A stretch of DNA of 64,000 nt from assembly GCA_003281365.1 (NCBI GenBank), contig QCCF01000009.1, positions 1 to 64,000 of the forward strand, given 5' to 3'. This document shows, one piece after another, positions 1 to 9,379 of the stretch. Within the stretch, counting starts at the first letter, position 1, and every line of letters starts with the position of its first letter. Source of the stretch: Prochlorococcus sp. AG-347-K18. GTDB lineage: Bacteria; Cyanobacteriota; Cyanobacteriia; PCC-6307; Cyanobiaceae. A program made the position numbers and the translations under genes. Below the pieces are notes generated by a model. That model did no database searches. It was not told where the DNA came from and saw only the letters and a list, made by a program, of their open reading frames with translations.

Positions 1-394
1 CTTGAGTTTTTGATCCATTTTGGAGAGTAGAATATTGATTTTTCTTTAAAAAGGGTATTCCATAAATTTGCACTGCAAAATCATTAATTAGTTCGCAGTT
101 TTTAAAACTAAATTTGTCTTTTAATGCATTTCCAGATATATCCCATGATAAATTTATTATTTTTGCGTTGTTGTTAGATAAAGGACCGGCTACTGCGAAA
201 CATGCAGAATAGGGATGAGCAATATTTTTGCATTGATTTTCTAGAAAATCTTCTAGGATTAGTTCAAAAGAATCCCATTCACAAGATAAATATTTCTTTT
301 TGAATATTAACTTAGGCGAATCATCATTTATATCTTTTTTATATATTCCCAATAAAACCTTTGTACCACCTAAATCGCAAGCGAGAAAATTCAT
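1..394 (-). CDS. glk: Glucokinase, N-terminal part (gene runs off the window)
   Basis: Reading leftward from an ATG at 394-392, an open frame continues to base 1 without a stop, giving about 131 residues. It starts with an ATPase-type phosphate-binding motif (DLGGTK, residues 7-12) and holds the glucokinase-type segments INLSWDIS and LINDFAVQ. Glucokinases phosphorylate glucose to glucose-6-phosphate in the cytosol using ATP. The start lies 11 bases from the stop of thrS, which is downstream on the other side of it, so the order on the minus strand is thrS then glk. Only the N-terminal third is visible, so substrate residues further on cannot be checked. Confidence 0.85.
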   Translation of the reverse strand, partial: MNFLACDLGGTKVLLGIYKKDINDDSPKLIFKKKYLSCEWDSFELILEDFLENQCKNIAHPYSACFAVAGPLSNNNAKIINLSWDISGNALKDKFSFKNCELINDFAVQIYGIPFLKKNQYSTLQNGSKTQ

Positions 395-404
395 ATTTTT
401 GAAA

Positions 405-2321
405 TTATTCTGTTCTACCTTTTTTTTCAATTAATTCATCCATTAATTTGTAAAGATTTGGTAAATTAAAAATCCCTAAATTTGTTCCATCCAAAGCTCT
501 TAAGGCGACCGAATCAATTTCTTCTTCTTTATCTCCAATAACTGCAATTAAGGGAACTCTCCCAAGAGTTGCCTCCCTTATTTTATATCCTATTTTTTCA
601 TTCCTAATATCAACTTTTGATCGGTAACCATTATTATTTATTAATTCATTAAACTTTAAACACTTTTCAATATTTCTATCAGTAATGCTTAATAAAATTA
701 TTTGATAAGGCGCGAGCCAAATTGGGAATTTTGCCTCATATTGTTCAATTAAGATTCCGATAAATCTTTCAAAGGATCCTAAAATTGCTCTATGAAGCAT
801 AACTGGATTCCTTTTCTCATTATCAATATCTACATAAGTTGCGTCTAGTCTAATAGGCATTGAGAAATCAACCTGAATAGTTCCGCATTGCCAGACTCTA
901 TTAAGACAATCTTTTAACGAGAATTCAATTTTCGGACCATAAAAAGCACCTTCTCCTGGCTGGAGTTCCCATTTTAGATTTTTATTATCAAGAGCTTTGG
1001 TAAGAGCCTCCTCTGATTTATCCCAAATCTCTTCACTACCTACCCTTTTTTCAGGACGGGTTGATAATTTGATAATGATTTCATTAAAACCAAAAGTTTT
1101 ATAAACTTCGAAAACAAGATCTATAAAAGTAGATACCTCTTCTTGAATTTGCTCTTCTGTACAGAATATGTGTGCATCATCTTGCGTAAAGTTTCTTACT
1201 CTCATTAATCCGTGTAGTGCACCAGATGGCTCATTTCTGTGACAAGAACCAAATTCAGCAAGACGAATAGGTAAATCCTTATAACTTTTTAAACCTTGAT
1301 TAAATACTTGAATATGGCATGGACAATTCATTGGTTTAATTGCATAAGTGCGATTTTCTGATGCAGTAGTGAACATATCGTCTCTAAATTTTTCCCAATG
1401 ACCGGATTTTTCCCAAAGAGATTTATCAACAGCTTGTGGGGTTTTAATTTCTAAATAATCATTTTTTTTAAGAATTTCTCTTATGTATTTTTCTAGCACC
1501 TGGTAGATTGTCCATCCATTTGGATGCCAAAAAATCATTCCTGGAGATTCTTCTTGTATATGAAAAAGTGAATGTTTTTTCCCAAGTTTTCTATGATCTC
1601 TTTTTTCCGCCTCTTCAATTCTTGTTAAATAATCTTTGAGCTCTTTTTCTTTAGCCCATGCAGTACCATATATTCTCTGTAATGATTCATTTTCACTATT
1701 ACCCCTCCAGTATGAACCTGATAATTTAAGTAACTTGAAGTGTCTCAAATGCCTTGTGTTGGGAACGTGAGGACCTCTACACATGTCGATATATTCTTCG
1801 TGCTTATATAAATTGATGAGACCTTCTTCAGGAATTTCTTCAATTATTCGTAATTTAAAAATCTCATCTCTTTCTTTAAAAGTTTTTATTGCCTCTTCTT
1901 TGGAAACTTGAAGAATTTTTACATCATAATCTTTTTTAATTAAGCTGTTTATTCTTTCTTCAATTTTTATTAAATCTTCTGGAGTAAATCTGTATTCAGA
2001 AAAAATGTCGTAGTAAAAACCATCTTCAATTACAGGCCCAATTGCCATTTTAATATTAGGGTAAATCTGCTTAACTGCATGACCAATAAGGTGAGCAAAG
2101 GAATGTCTTATTATTTCAATTCCTTCTTTATCTTTTGATGTGATGATTACAACTTTGGAATCTTTATTTATTGGAATTGTTGCATCAAGAAGAACTTCAT
2201 TTACTTTCCCAGCAATTGTTGCTTTAGCTAATCCAGCGCCTATACTCTGGGCAATTTCTAGAATAGTTACAGATTTTTCGAAAACCTTTTTTGAACCATC
2301 AGGCAAAGTAATTATTGGCAT
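405..2321 (-). CDS. thrS: Threonyl-tRNA synthetase
   Basis: A 638-residue class II aminoacyl-tRNA synthetase that charges tRNA-Thr. In order it has an N-terminal TGS domain (about residues 1-62), the editing/SAD domain starting at the [11 protein letters not shown] segment, and the catalytic core. The core carries the zinc Cys in MNCPCH, a class II motif 2 around [12 protein letters not shown], and motif 3 around [13 protein letters not shown], followed by the anticodon-binding domain. Length is normal for the family. It lies 3 bases downstream of trpS on the same strand, so the two synthetase genes are probably co-transcribed. Confidence 0.97.
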   Translation of the reverse strand: MPIITLPDGSKKVFEKSVTILEIAQSIGAGLAKATIAGKVNEVLLDATIPINKDSKVVIITSKDKEGIEIIRHSFAHLIGHAVKQIYPNIKMAIGPVIEDGFYYDIFSEYRFTPEDLIKIEERINSLIKKDYDVKILQVSKEEAIKTFKERDEIFKLRIIEEIPEEGLINLYKHEEYIDMCRGPHVPNTRHLRHFKLLKLSGSYWRGNSENESLQRIYGTAWAKEKELKDYLTRIEEAEKRDHRKLGKKHSLFHIQEESPGMIFWHPNGWTIYQVLEKYIREILKKNDYLEIKTPQAVDKSLWEKSGHWEKFRDDMFTTASENRTYAIKPMNCPCHIQVFNQGLKSYKDLPIRLAEFGSCHRNEPSGALHGLMRVRNFTQDDAHIFCTEEQIQEEVSTFIDLVFEVYKTFGFNEIIIKLSTRPEKRVGSEEIWDKSEEALTKALDNKNLKWELQPGEGAFYGPKIEFSLKDCLNRVWQCGTIQVDFSMPIRLDATYVDIDNEKRNPVMLHRAILGSFERFIGILIEQYEAKFPIWLAPYQIILLSITDRNIEKCLKFNELINNNGYRSKVDIRNEKIGYKIREATLGRVPLIAVIGDKEEEIDSVALRALDGTNLGIFNLPNLYKLMDELIEKKGRTE

Positions 2322-2324
2322 AAT

Positions 2325-3341
2325 TTATTTCTCCATTTCAAAGAATCCCAATTTTGATTTAACTCTATTTAAAGTCTGATTTGCTAAATCTTCAGCTTTT
2401 TCCTTTCCTTCATCTAGGATTTTATTTAATTGATAGGGATCATTAATTAGTAATTTATATTTTTTCTGAATAGGTTCAAGTGATTCAATAAGTTGTTCAG
2501 TAATTAATTTTTTAAATGTCCCCCATCCAGTCTCAGAAAATTCATTTTCACATTGAGAAATTTCTTTACCAGATAATATTGAATAAATCATCAAAAGATT
2601 TTTAGATTCTGGTCTCTCAGGGTTGTTATATTCTATTCCAATAGAACTGTCACTTTTTGCTCTTTTTATTTTTTTTGCGATTATTTCAGGAGGATCTAAT
2701 AAGTTAATGCGACTTCCCTCATTAGGATCACTTTTGCTCATCTTTTTTGAACCATCAATTAAACTCATTATTTTTGAACCATTCTTCATGATGATTGGTT
2801 GAGGGATTTTTAAAATATTTTTATCCTTACTAAATCTGGCATTAATTCTCTGTTGTGCAATATCTCTGGCAAGTTCAAGATGTTGTTTTTGGTCCTCACC
2901 TACTGGTACGAAGTCAGCGTCATAAAGAAGAATGTCTGCGGCCATCAGTATTGGATAGTCAAATAATCCAATTGATACATTATTCCCTTGTTGTATGGAT
3001 TTTTCTTTGAATTGAATCATTCTTTCCATCCAATTTATTGGGGTCATGCAATTTAATATCCAACAAAGTTCTGAATGTGCTGAAATCTGACTTTGGACAA
3101 AAATTGAGCATATGTTGGGATCTATTCCACAAGCGACGTATAAAGCCGCAGTAGAGATAGTGTTCTTGGATAATTCTTTGGGATTATATGAGGCTGTTAT
3201 TGCGTGCAAATCAACTACACAAAGAAATGTTTCATATTGCTCTTGAAGCGTAACCCAATTATTTATGGCGCCAAGCCAATTCCCAATATGTAAATCGCCA
3301 GTTGGTTGAACTCCCGAAAGAATTCTTTTTTTATTTGCCAT
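2325..3341 (-). CDS. trpS: Tryptophanyl-tRNA synthetase
   Basis: A 338-residue class I synthetase that attaches tryptophan to its tRNA. The HIGH-type signature is HIGN at residues 18-21 and the KMSKS loop is intact at 200-204. Length is normal for bacterial TrpS. Its start codon lies inside the 3' end of the upstream RGG-rich gene (11 bases shared, different frame), which suggests translational coupling, and thrS follows after only 3 bases. Confidence 0.97.
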   Translation of the reverse strand: MANKKRILSGVQPTGDLHIGNWLGAINNWVTLQEQYETFLCVVDLHAITASYNPKELSKNTISTAALYVACGIDPNICSIFVQSQISAHSELCWILNCMTPINWMERMIQFKEKSIQQGNNVSIGLFDYPILMAADILLYDADFVPVGEDQKQHLELARDIAQQRINARFSKDKNILKIPQPIIMKNGSKIMSLIDGSKKMSKSDPNEGSRINLLDPPEIIAKKIKRAKSDSSIGIEYNNPERPESKNLLMIYSILSGKEISQCENEFSETGWGTFKKLITEQLIESLEPIQKKYKLLINDPYQLNKILDEGKEKAEDLANQTLNRVKSKLGFFEMEK

Positions 3342-3753
3342 CCTCTTCTACTTCGCTAGATAGGATCTCTTCAGTTGATGTACTTTTAACAGGTCTTGCA
3401 AAAGGGTCAGGTGCTGTTTTTGTCTTTTCTTCATAAGGATTTTGCGATTGTCTACTTGGAGAAGAGTTTTTATTGTTTTTTGCATATTCTGTGATTGACT
3501 CAATCAATTTTTCATCTTTGATCATTTCGCTAAGTGTTCTAACAGAGAAACCCAGAACTGCAACGGTAGATCTTAACTGAAAGGTCTCTTGTATTGATTT
3601 CACAGCTTTCATTTCGTTATCACTCAATCTTATGCGGAATCCTCCTCCATCTCTTCTGCCGCCCGATCTATCTCTGAAATTCGATCTTTCATTGTTAGAA
3701 CGACCTCTGTAATTTTCTTGACCAGGATTATTGCTGAAATTTGAATTAGACAT
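3331..3753 (-). CDS. Hypothetical protein with RGG-rich N-terminus
   Basis: A 140-residue protein I do not recognise by name. The first 40 residues are low complexity, rich in Arg, Gly, Ser and Asn (NYRGRSNNERSNFRDRSGG and similar), like RNA-binding tails. Residues about 40-85 form a compact segment that starts FRIRLSDNEMKAVKSIQ and resembles a short helix-rich DNA- or RNA-binding fold. The rest is Ser/Pro/Lys-rich and acidic at the end. It overlaps trpS by 11 bases and heads the minus-strand run to thrS and glk. A role in RNA binding or translation is inference only. Confidence 0.75.
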   Translation of the reverse strand: MSNSNFSNNPGQENYRGRSNNERSNFRDRSGGRRDGGGFRIRLSDNEMKAVKSIQETFQLRSTVAVLGFSVRTLSEMIKDEKLIESITEYAKNNKNSSPSRQSQNPYEEKTKTAPDPFARPVKSTSTEEILSSEVEEDGK

Positions 3754-3918
3754 CTTGATGTTTCTTAAGTTATTTAAATAGTCTATTAACTTAGCATCTT
3801 GTTATGCAAGAAGTCTTTTAAAAAGGCTTAAATTTTTATCTTTTGATTAACGACTTATGAAATTTTGCTTTTCTCATTCAAAACTTGCATTAAAATAAAA
3901 TTAGAAAAATAAAGTATT

Positions 3919-5253
3919 GTGTTTGATATTAGTAAAGACAACCTTTTAAAGGATTTCATAAAGTTTCCAAAAAAAAATCTTCTTTTTATCATATTGTTTT
4001 TAGGTTTTGGGGAATGGGTTGTAAGTGACTTAATCCATTTTGCAGGAGGTTCAATAGGATTTTTTGCGTTGTGTTTGGGGGGATATTTTTACTTGAAGAA
4101 TGATAAGCCTAAATTTAATGAGCCAAAAAATTTAGATGGTTGGATAAATTTATGCAATGAAGATTTAAATTTTTTTGAAGAACTTGAATCAACAAATGAA
4201 TTAGAAAAACAGAATTCAAAAAGACAAAAACTACTTGAATCGATTCTTAATAGATGCGAAAAAGAAAAAATAAGTTGTATTGGACAAAAAGATTATCAAA
4301 GTTTTCAATCTGTTTTGAAAAGTAATTTTAAAGCAGATAAGTTTGACTTTGATTTATACGAAAAACTGCCTAAATACAATTCTTCTCAAGTTATTCCAGA
4401 AGAAGCTTTGAAAAGTGATGCAATCTTGTATTTTATAAACTTGCCTTTGTCGGCAACTGATTTTTTGTGGCTAGAAAAGTTTCCTAAAAATATGCCAATC
4501 TGGTTGGTGGCTTTAACTTCCAACCAAATAGAAGCCAAAAATCAGATAGAAGATTTAAAGTCTCAAATTGCGAGTGACTTTTTAAACAAAATTATTACTT
4601 TTGATGTTAATAAAAATGAAATAACCAATATACCTTTTTCCTTAAGGAGGTTTTTCATAAGTTCATCTAAAAATGTTGAAAATACAAAAAAAAGGCTTTT
4701 GAAAGAACTTCATGTTGTCTGGCAATCTGAAATTGAAGGGATTAGAAGAATGCAGTTAAAAGGTATACAAAGAAAAAATCAAATTCTTGTAGCAACAACT
4801 GTTTTCTTATCTCCTATCCCATCCATTGATGTTATGGCAATGACAGTAATAAATTCTTTAATGATTAAAGAAATTAAGTCTATATGGGGATGTAATTGGT
4901 CTCCTGAAATTTTAGATAAAGTATCCAAAGAGATTTTAAAGACTGCAATTGCTCAGGGAGTTATTGAATGGAGTGGACAGACTCTAATTGGCATAACAAA
5001 ATTACATGGACCAAATTGGCTTGTCTCTGGAACATTTCAGGCTGTGAGTGCTGCTTATTTAACAAGAGTAGTATCAAGTTCTTTGGCTGATTTTATGGCA
5101 ATAACAAAAGGTGTAGAAGAACCTGATTTAGACTTTATCAAGAAAAATTCTGAAAAAATTGTTGAAAAAGCTTTTGAAAAAGAAAAAATAAATTGGAAAG
5201 GATTTATTTCTGATCTTAGGAAACCACTTATGAAACTTTCTTTTAGTTCATAA
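3919..5253 (+). CDS. DUF697-family membrane protein with degenerate GTPase-like region
   Basis: A 444-residue protein starting at a GTG. Residues about 20-55 hold two hydrophobic stretches, probably membrane segments. The middle (about 130-250) looks like a worn GTPase domain: an ALKSDAILYFINLPL stretch and PIWLVALTSNQ sit where a Walker B/DxxG region and an NKxD loop would be, but no P-loop GxxxxGK is seen. The C-terminal 150 residues match the DUF697 pattern with the hydrophobic hairpin around LSPIPSIDVMAMTVINSLMI. DUF697 proteins are usually linked to GTPases near the envelope. Divergent from the RGG-rich gene with 165 bases between. Function unknown. Confidence 0.8.
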   Translation: MFDISKDNLLKDFIKFPKKNLLFIILFLGFGEWVVSDLIHFAGGSIGFFALCLGGYFYLKNDKPKFNEPKNLDGWINLCNEDLNFFEELESTNELEKQNSKRQKLLESILNRCEKEKISCIGQKDYQSFQSVLKSNFKADKFDFDLYEKLPKYNSSQVIPEEALKSDAILYFINLPLSATDFLWLEKFPKNMPIWLVALTSNQIEAKNQIEDLKSQIASDFLNKIITFDVNKNEITNIPFSLRRFFISSSKNVENTKKRLLKELHVVWQSEIEGIRRMQLKGIQRKNQILVATTVFLSPIPSIDVMAMTVINSLMIKEIKSIWGCNWSPEILDKVSKEILKTAIAQGVIEWSGQTLIGITKLHGPNWLVSGTFQAVSAAYLTRVVSSSLADFMAITKGVEEPDLDFIKKNSEKIVEKAFEKEKINWKGFISDLRKPLMKLSFSS

Positions 5254-5264
5254 TCTAAGGATGA

Positions 5265-6173
5265 ATGTTAAATATGAGAAAAAATATTCTTTTTTTAAGT
5301 TTGTTGATTCTTCTTTCTCTTACTTCAGGCTCATGCAAGAAAATATCAAATAATAATGAAACTAAAGAAGTAATACTGGCAAGTTTCACTGTTTTGGCGG
5401 ATATAATCAGCAATGTTGCAAAAGATGATTTTATTATTAAATCAATAACGAAACCTGGAGTTGAAGTTCATGGCTACCAACCAACTCCAAGTGATTTGGT
5501 AAATGCTTCTAATGCTTTTGTTTTTATTGATAATGGATTTGGATTTGAATTATGGGCTGAAAAATTTGTTTCTAATTTAAAAGTTAAAAGAATTACTGTA
5601 GCGGAAGATTTAGATCCTATTTTTATCAGTGAAGATTTTTATAAAGGGAAACCCAATCCTCATGCTTGGATTTCTCCAAAAAGAGGGATCCTATACGTAG
5701 ATATTCTCGTGGATTCTTTATCAGAATTGAGGCCATCCAAAAGGACATTATTTGAAGAAAATGGAAAAATTTATAAAGATAAACTTTCTAAAATAGATAA
5801 AGAATTCTCACTTTTTATTAATAACTTAAATAAAGACAGGAGGTATCTAGTAAGTTGTGAAGGTGCTTTTTCATATTTAACAAATGATTATGGATTAGAA
5901 GAAGTTTATTTGTGGCCAGTTAACGCTGAGAGTCAAATTACTCCAAAAAGAATGGCAAGAACAATCTCACTAGTTAAAGAAAAAAATGTTCCATCTGTAT
6001 TTTGCGAAAGTACTGTAAGTAACGAATCTCAAATGGTTGTTGCAAACGAAACAGGGGCTAATTTTGGAGGAAATCTTTTTGTTGATTCATTATCTGATGA
6101 TAGTGGGCCTGCTAGTTCCTATATAAAAATGCTTGAGCATAATTTGGATTTGATAAAAAAAGGGCTTTTTTGA
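5265..6173 (+). CDS. mntC: ABC transporter metal-binding protein, manganese type
   Basis: A 302-residue cluster A-I (ZnuA/PsaA-like) solute-binding protein that would capture a divalent metal in the periplasm. There is a hydrophobic signal segment followed by Cys24, a weak lipoprotein site. The four expected metal ligands are visible as H69 (VHGYQP), H133 (NPHAWISP), E199 (CEGAFSY) and D274 (VDSLSDD). The third ligand is Glu, as in Mn-binding members, where Zn-specific ZnuA has His, and there is no His-rich loop. Both point to manganese rather than zinc. The start could also be the ATG at 5274. The ATPase follows after 3 bases and the permease after that. Confidence 0.88.
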   Translation: MLNMRKNILFLSLLILLSLTSGSCKKISNNNETKEVILASFTVLADIISNVAKDDFIIKSITKPGVEVHGYQPTPSDLVNASNAFVFIDNGFGFELWAEKFVSNLKVKRITVAEDLDPIFISEDFYKGKPNPHAWISPKRGILYVDILVDSLSELRPSKRTLFEENGKIYKDKLSKIDKEFSLFINNLNKDRRYLVSCEGAFSYLTNDYGLEEVYLWPVNAESQITPKRMARTISLVKEKNVPSVFCESTVSNESQMVVANETGANFGGNLFVDSLSDDSGPASSYIKMLEHNLDLIKKGLF

Positions 6174-6176
6174 ATT

Positions 6177-6941
6177 ATGGAAATAATCAATTATCAAAAC
6201 TTTAGGATTGAGGCAGAGAATATTTGCGTAGATTACAACGGCAAGGTGGCTTTGTATGATGCCAATTTAAGATTGAAACCTGGCCAGATTTGTGGGTTAG
6301 TAGGGATGAACGGGGCTGGTAAAACAACTTTTTTTAATGCTTTAACTGGCTTTGTAAATATTTCAAAGGGAAAAATTAGAATAAATGGAGAGTCAGTAAG
6401 ATCTGCTCAAAAAGATCAGACAATTGCTTATGTTCCTCAAAATGAGGGAATTGATAGTCAATTTCCAATAAGTGTTTGGGATGTAGTGATGATGGGAAGA
6501 TATGGTTCGATGAATATTTTTAGGTGTCCCAGAGAGTCTGATGTTCAGGCGGTTAAAGATGCTATTGAGAGAGTTGATCTTACTGATCATTTATCTACAC
6601 CTATTGGAAACTTATCTGGAGGTCAGAGAAAACGAACTTTTTTGGCTAGAGCAATTGCGCAAAGAGCATCAATATTACTTCTTGATGAGCCTTTTTCAGG
6701 TGTTGATATAAGAACTGAGAAACTTATCTCGGAATTATTTATTCAATTTAAAAATGAGGGGAAAACTATACTATTATCAACGCATGATATGATTCATGTC
6801 CGTGAATTTTGTGATTTGGTTCTTTTAATAAATAAAACTGTTGTAGCTTATGGTGAAACCTCTGAAGTGTTTACCCCTGAAAATATTACAACCACTTTTG
6901 GAGGGATCTCACCTGATTCCTTGTTTGGACCTGAATCCTAA
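6177..6941 (+). CDS. mntA: ABC transporter ATPase for manganese/zinc-type uptake
   Basis: A 254-residue ABC ATPase that powers the metal importer made with its neighbours. The Walker A motif (GMNGAGKTT), the signature LSGGQRKR and the Walker B LLLDEPFSG are all intact, followed by the switch His in LLSTHD. Length is typical of the metal-type ABC ATPases. It sits 3 bases after the binding-protein gene and 12 bases before the permease gene. The gene symbol follows the Synechocystis mntCAB naming; metal specificity is inferred from the binding protein. Confidence 0.92.
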   Translation: MEIINYQNFRIEAENICVDYNGKVALYDANLRLKPGQICGLVGMNGAGKTTFFNALTGFVNISKGKIRINGESVRSAQKDQTIAYVPQNEGIDSQFPISVWDVVMMGRYGSMNIFRCPRESDVQAVKDAIERVDLTDHLSTPIGNLSGGQRKRTFLARAIAQRASILLLDEPFSGVDIRTEKLISELFIQFKNEGKTILLSTHDMIHVREFCDLVLLINKTVVAYGETSEVFTPENITTTFGGISPDSLFGPES

Positions 6942-6953
6942 ATTTTAAATTGT

Positions 6954-7826
6954 ATGGAGCTCTGTTCTTTTTTAACTTTAGATTCATTTATCAAAGATCC
7001 TTTAACTCATGATTTCATGAGAAAAGCACTTCTTATGAGTTCATTAGTTGCAGCTGTATGTGGTTTTCTATCAAGTTATTTGACTCTTAAGGGATGGGCT
7101 TTAATGGGAGATGCAGTGTCCCATTCTGTAATGCCTGGTGTTGTGGTTGCTTATGCATTAGGTATTCCTTTCTCATTAGGGGCATTTATTTTCGGGGTTG
7201 GTTCTGTTGCATTGATAGGGTTTATTAAGCAGAAATCTAGGGTTAAGGAAGATACTGTTATTGGGTTGGTATTTACTGGATTTTTCGCTCTTGGAATCGT
7301 ATTGGTTTCTAAGATTAAAAGTAATATTGATCTGCATTCTATTCTTTTTGGTAGTCCATTAGGAATATCACTTTCAGATGTAAAACAAACTATATTCATT
7401 TCTTTATTGGTAGTAATCCTTTTATCAATTTTTAGAAAAGATTTAATGCTTTATTGTTTTGATCCTAGGCATGCAAAAACAGTTGGGATTAACGTGTTTT
7501 TTCTTCATTATTTACTGCTCACATGTTTATCTTTGGCAGCTGTTGTGGGCTTACAGTCTGTTGGAATTATTTTAGTAGTCGCAATGTTAATTACACCAGG
7601 GGCTACAGCATATTTACTGACGGATAAGTTCGATAATATGACAGTAATTTCAGTATTAAGTGCAATTATCTCAAGCCTAATAGGAATCTATGTTAGTTTT
7701 TGGTTTGATCTTGAAACAGGTGGATCAATTGTCTTAGCACAAACTTTTATATTTTTATTTGCCTTTTTATTCGCTCCAAGATACGGAATATTTAAGTTAA
7801 AGAAATTATTTGATGGGTATAAATGA
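6954..7826 (+). CDS. mntB: ABC transporter permease for manganese/zinc-type uptake
   Basis: A 290-residue ABC-3 family integral membrane protein with about eight hydrophobic segments. Family features include GWALMGDAVSHSVMPGVV near residue 60 and GIILVVAMLITPGATAYLL near 205. It forms the channel of the metal importer with the preceding ATPase. Its stop codon overlaps the start of the DUF4336 gene by the four bases ATGA, so the fourth gene is likely translated from the same mRNA. Confidence 0.92.
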   Translation: MELCSFLTLDSFIKDPLTHDFMRKALLMSSLVAAVCGFLSSYLTLKGWALMGDAVSHSVMPGVVVAYALGIPFSLGAFIFGVGSVALIGFIKQKSRVKEDTVIGLVFTGFFALGIVLVSKIKSNIDLHSILFGSPLGISLSDVKQTIFISLLVVILLSIFRKDLMLYCFDPRHAKTVGINVFFLHYLLLTCLSLAAVVGLQSVGIILVVAMLITPGATAYLLTDKFDNMTVISVLSAIISSLIGIYVSFWFDLETGGSIVLAQTFIFLFAFLFAPRYGIFKLKKLFDGYK

Positions 7827-8995
7827 TAGTGGTGGAAGAAACTTTAAATAAAAAATGGAATTGGTGGCCATTATTTCCCTTGTATCCTTATGGGGAAAAG
7901 AAAACAATTTTAAAGGAATTAATTCCTGATCAAATATGGTCCTTGGAACAAATACAGGGACTTTATTATGTTGCGGTTCCAATAAGAATGACGGTAATAA
8001 AGGTTGATGATGGATTGATACTAATAAATCCACTACCTCCGACAAAAGAATTAATAAATGAGTTAGAAAAACTAATTGCGATTCACGGCAACGTAAAAAC
8101 AATAATTCTACCAAGTGCCTCTGGACTTGAACATAAAATCGGACTGCCAGCTCTTTCAAGAATTTTTAAAGATGCTGAAATTTGGCTTTGTCCTGGGCAA
8201 TGGAGTTTCCCCATAAATCTCCCAGTAGATTTTTTAGGAATTCCATCAAAAAGATCAAGAATACTGTTTGAGGATGGTACTCCACATTCAAACTCCTTTA
8301 AATGGTCTTCATTAGGCCCACTGAATTTAGGTCTTGGAAGATATCAGGAGATAAGCTGTTTCCATTATCCTACAAAAACTCTTCATGTAACAGATGCAAT
8401 AGTTGGAATAGACTCAACACCACCTGAGATATTTAATTTTGATCCAACACCACTTCTTTTTCATGCTAGAGAGAGAGGAGATGAACCTTTGATTGACTCC
8501 ATCGAACAAAGAAAAAAAGGATGGAAAAGGTTAGTCTTGTTTTCCTCTTTTTTGAAACCAGGTAAATTAAATATTCCACCTTTAAAAAAAATATTTAAGT
8601 ATTCATTCAAGAAAGATCTTAGAAATTGGAGATCTCATTTCGGTATTTATCCCTTTTTATGGGATGAAGATTGGGAATCCTCTCTTATTGAAATAATGGG
8701 TAAAGATACTCCAAAGATTCAAATTGCACCAGTTTTACAAAAATTAATTTTTCCGCGTTCAAAAGAAGTTTTACTTAAATGGTTAGAAAATATCAAGTCT
8801 TTTGAAGAAATGGAATATTTAATTCCAGCTCATTTTACGGCACCCATAAAATTCACAATAGAAGATTGTCAAAAATTAATTAATGAAATTAATTCCCAAA
8901 AGTGGGAAAAACTTCCAGAGGATAATAAATTTTTAATGGGTTTATATAAAAAGTTGTTTGAACTAGGAATAATTCCTGAAGAAGTAAATCTTTAA
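7823..8995 (+). CDS. DUF4336 domain protein coupled to the metal transporter
   Basis: A 390-residue protein of the DUF4336 family, which is found in cyanobacteria and plants. The central part (about residues 50-210) resembles a metallo-beta-lactamase fold: hydrophobic strands ending in IILPSASGLEHKIG and IWLCPGQWSFP occupy the positions where hydrolases carry their HxHxDH motif, but only scattered His residues remain. The C-terminal 150 residues are helical and include HFTAP. It overlaps the permease gene by 4 bases, so it is the last gene of the manganese-type transport operon. A metal-dependent or metal-delivery role would fit, but this is inference. Confidence 0.82.
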   Translation: MIVVEETLNKKWNWWPLFPLYPYGEKKTILKELIPDQIWSLEQIQGLYYVAVPIRMTVIKVDDGLILINPLPPTKELINELEKLIAIHGNVKTIILPSASGLEHKIGLPALSRIFKDAEIWLCPGQWSFPINLPVDFLGIPSKRSRILFEDGTPHSNSFKWSSLGPLNLGLGRYQEISCFHYPTKTLHVTDAIVGIDSTPPEIFNFDPTPLLFHARERGDEPLIDSIEQRKKGWKRLVLFSSFLKPGKLNIPPLKKIFKYSFKKDLRNWRSHFGIYPFLWDEDWESSLIEIMGKDTPKIQIAPVLQKLIFPRSKEVLLKWLENIKSFEEMEYLIPAHFTAPIKFTIEDCQKLINEINSQKWEKLPEDNKFLMGLYKKLFELGIIPEEVNL

Positions 8996-8998
8996 AAA

Positions 8999-9334
8999 CT
9001 ATTCTTCAATAGACATGTTTTCATCATTTTTAAGAGTTTGTTCTAGCTCTTTTCTTTGCTCCATTTGTCTTAAGAAATATCCTGTCATCATTGCAGAAGA
9101 TAATAAATTAGCAATGTTGTCTTTTGAAGATGTTATTTTTACATCAAATTGATCTGAAGGAAGCATTCCAAGAAGACCTTGAACATTATGTCTAATAATT
9201 TCTTGAATATCTTCACTAGCTGATTTTGCTACTCTTTGTAAAACTTCTGGAGATTGTTTTTGTAAATATTGGATTAAATCATTCTCATCGTTTGGATCAT
9301 TATTTTCAGTAGCAAGAAATTCTGGATTAAACAT
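8999..9334 (-). CDS. DUF760 family protein
   Basis: A 111-residue protein matching the DUF760 family of cyanobacteria and chloroplasts. The family pattern is clear: LIQYLQKQSPEVL near residue 20, NVQGLLGMLP near 50, and a final helix with AMMTGYFLRQMEQRKELE. No catalytic residues are apparent and no function is established that I can name. It lies convergent to the DUF4336 gene with 3 bases between, and downstream of lepB on the same strand. Confidence 0.85.
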   Translation of the reverse strand: MFNPEFLATENNDPNDENDLIQYLQKQSPEVLQRVAKSASEDIQEIIRHNVQGLLGMLPSDQFDVKITSSKDNIANLLSSAMMTGYFLRQMEQRKELEQTLKNDENMSIEE

Positions 9335-9379
9335 TTCTACAACTTCAAGATATAAAAACCTTACAACATCACGTACCCA

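Noticed and set aside
7806-8159. Open frame of 117 codons opposite the DUF4336 gene
   Set aside because: It lies wholly inside the permease/DUF4336 genes in antisense, with composition of a shadow frame.
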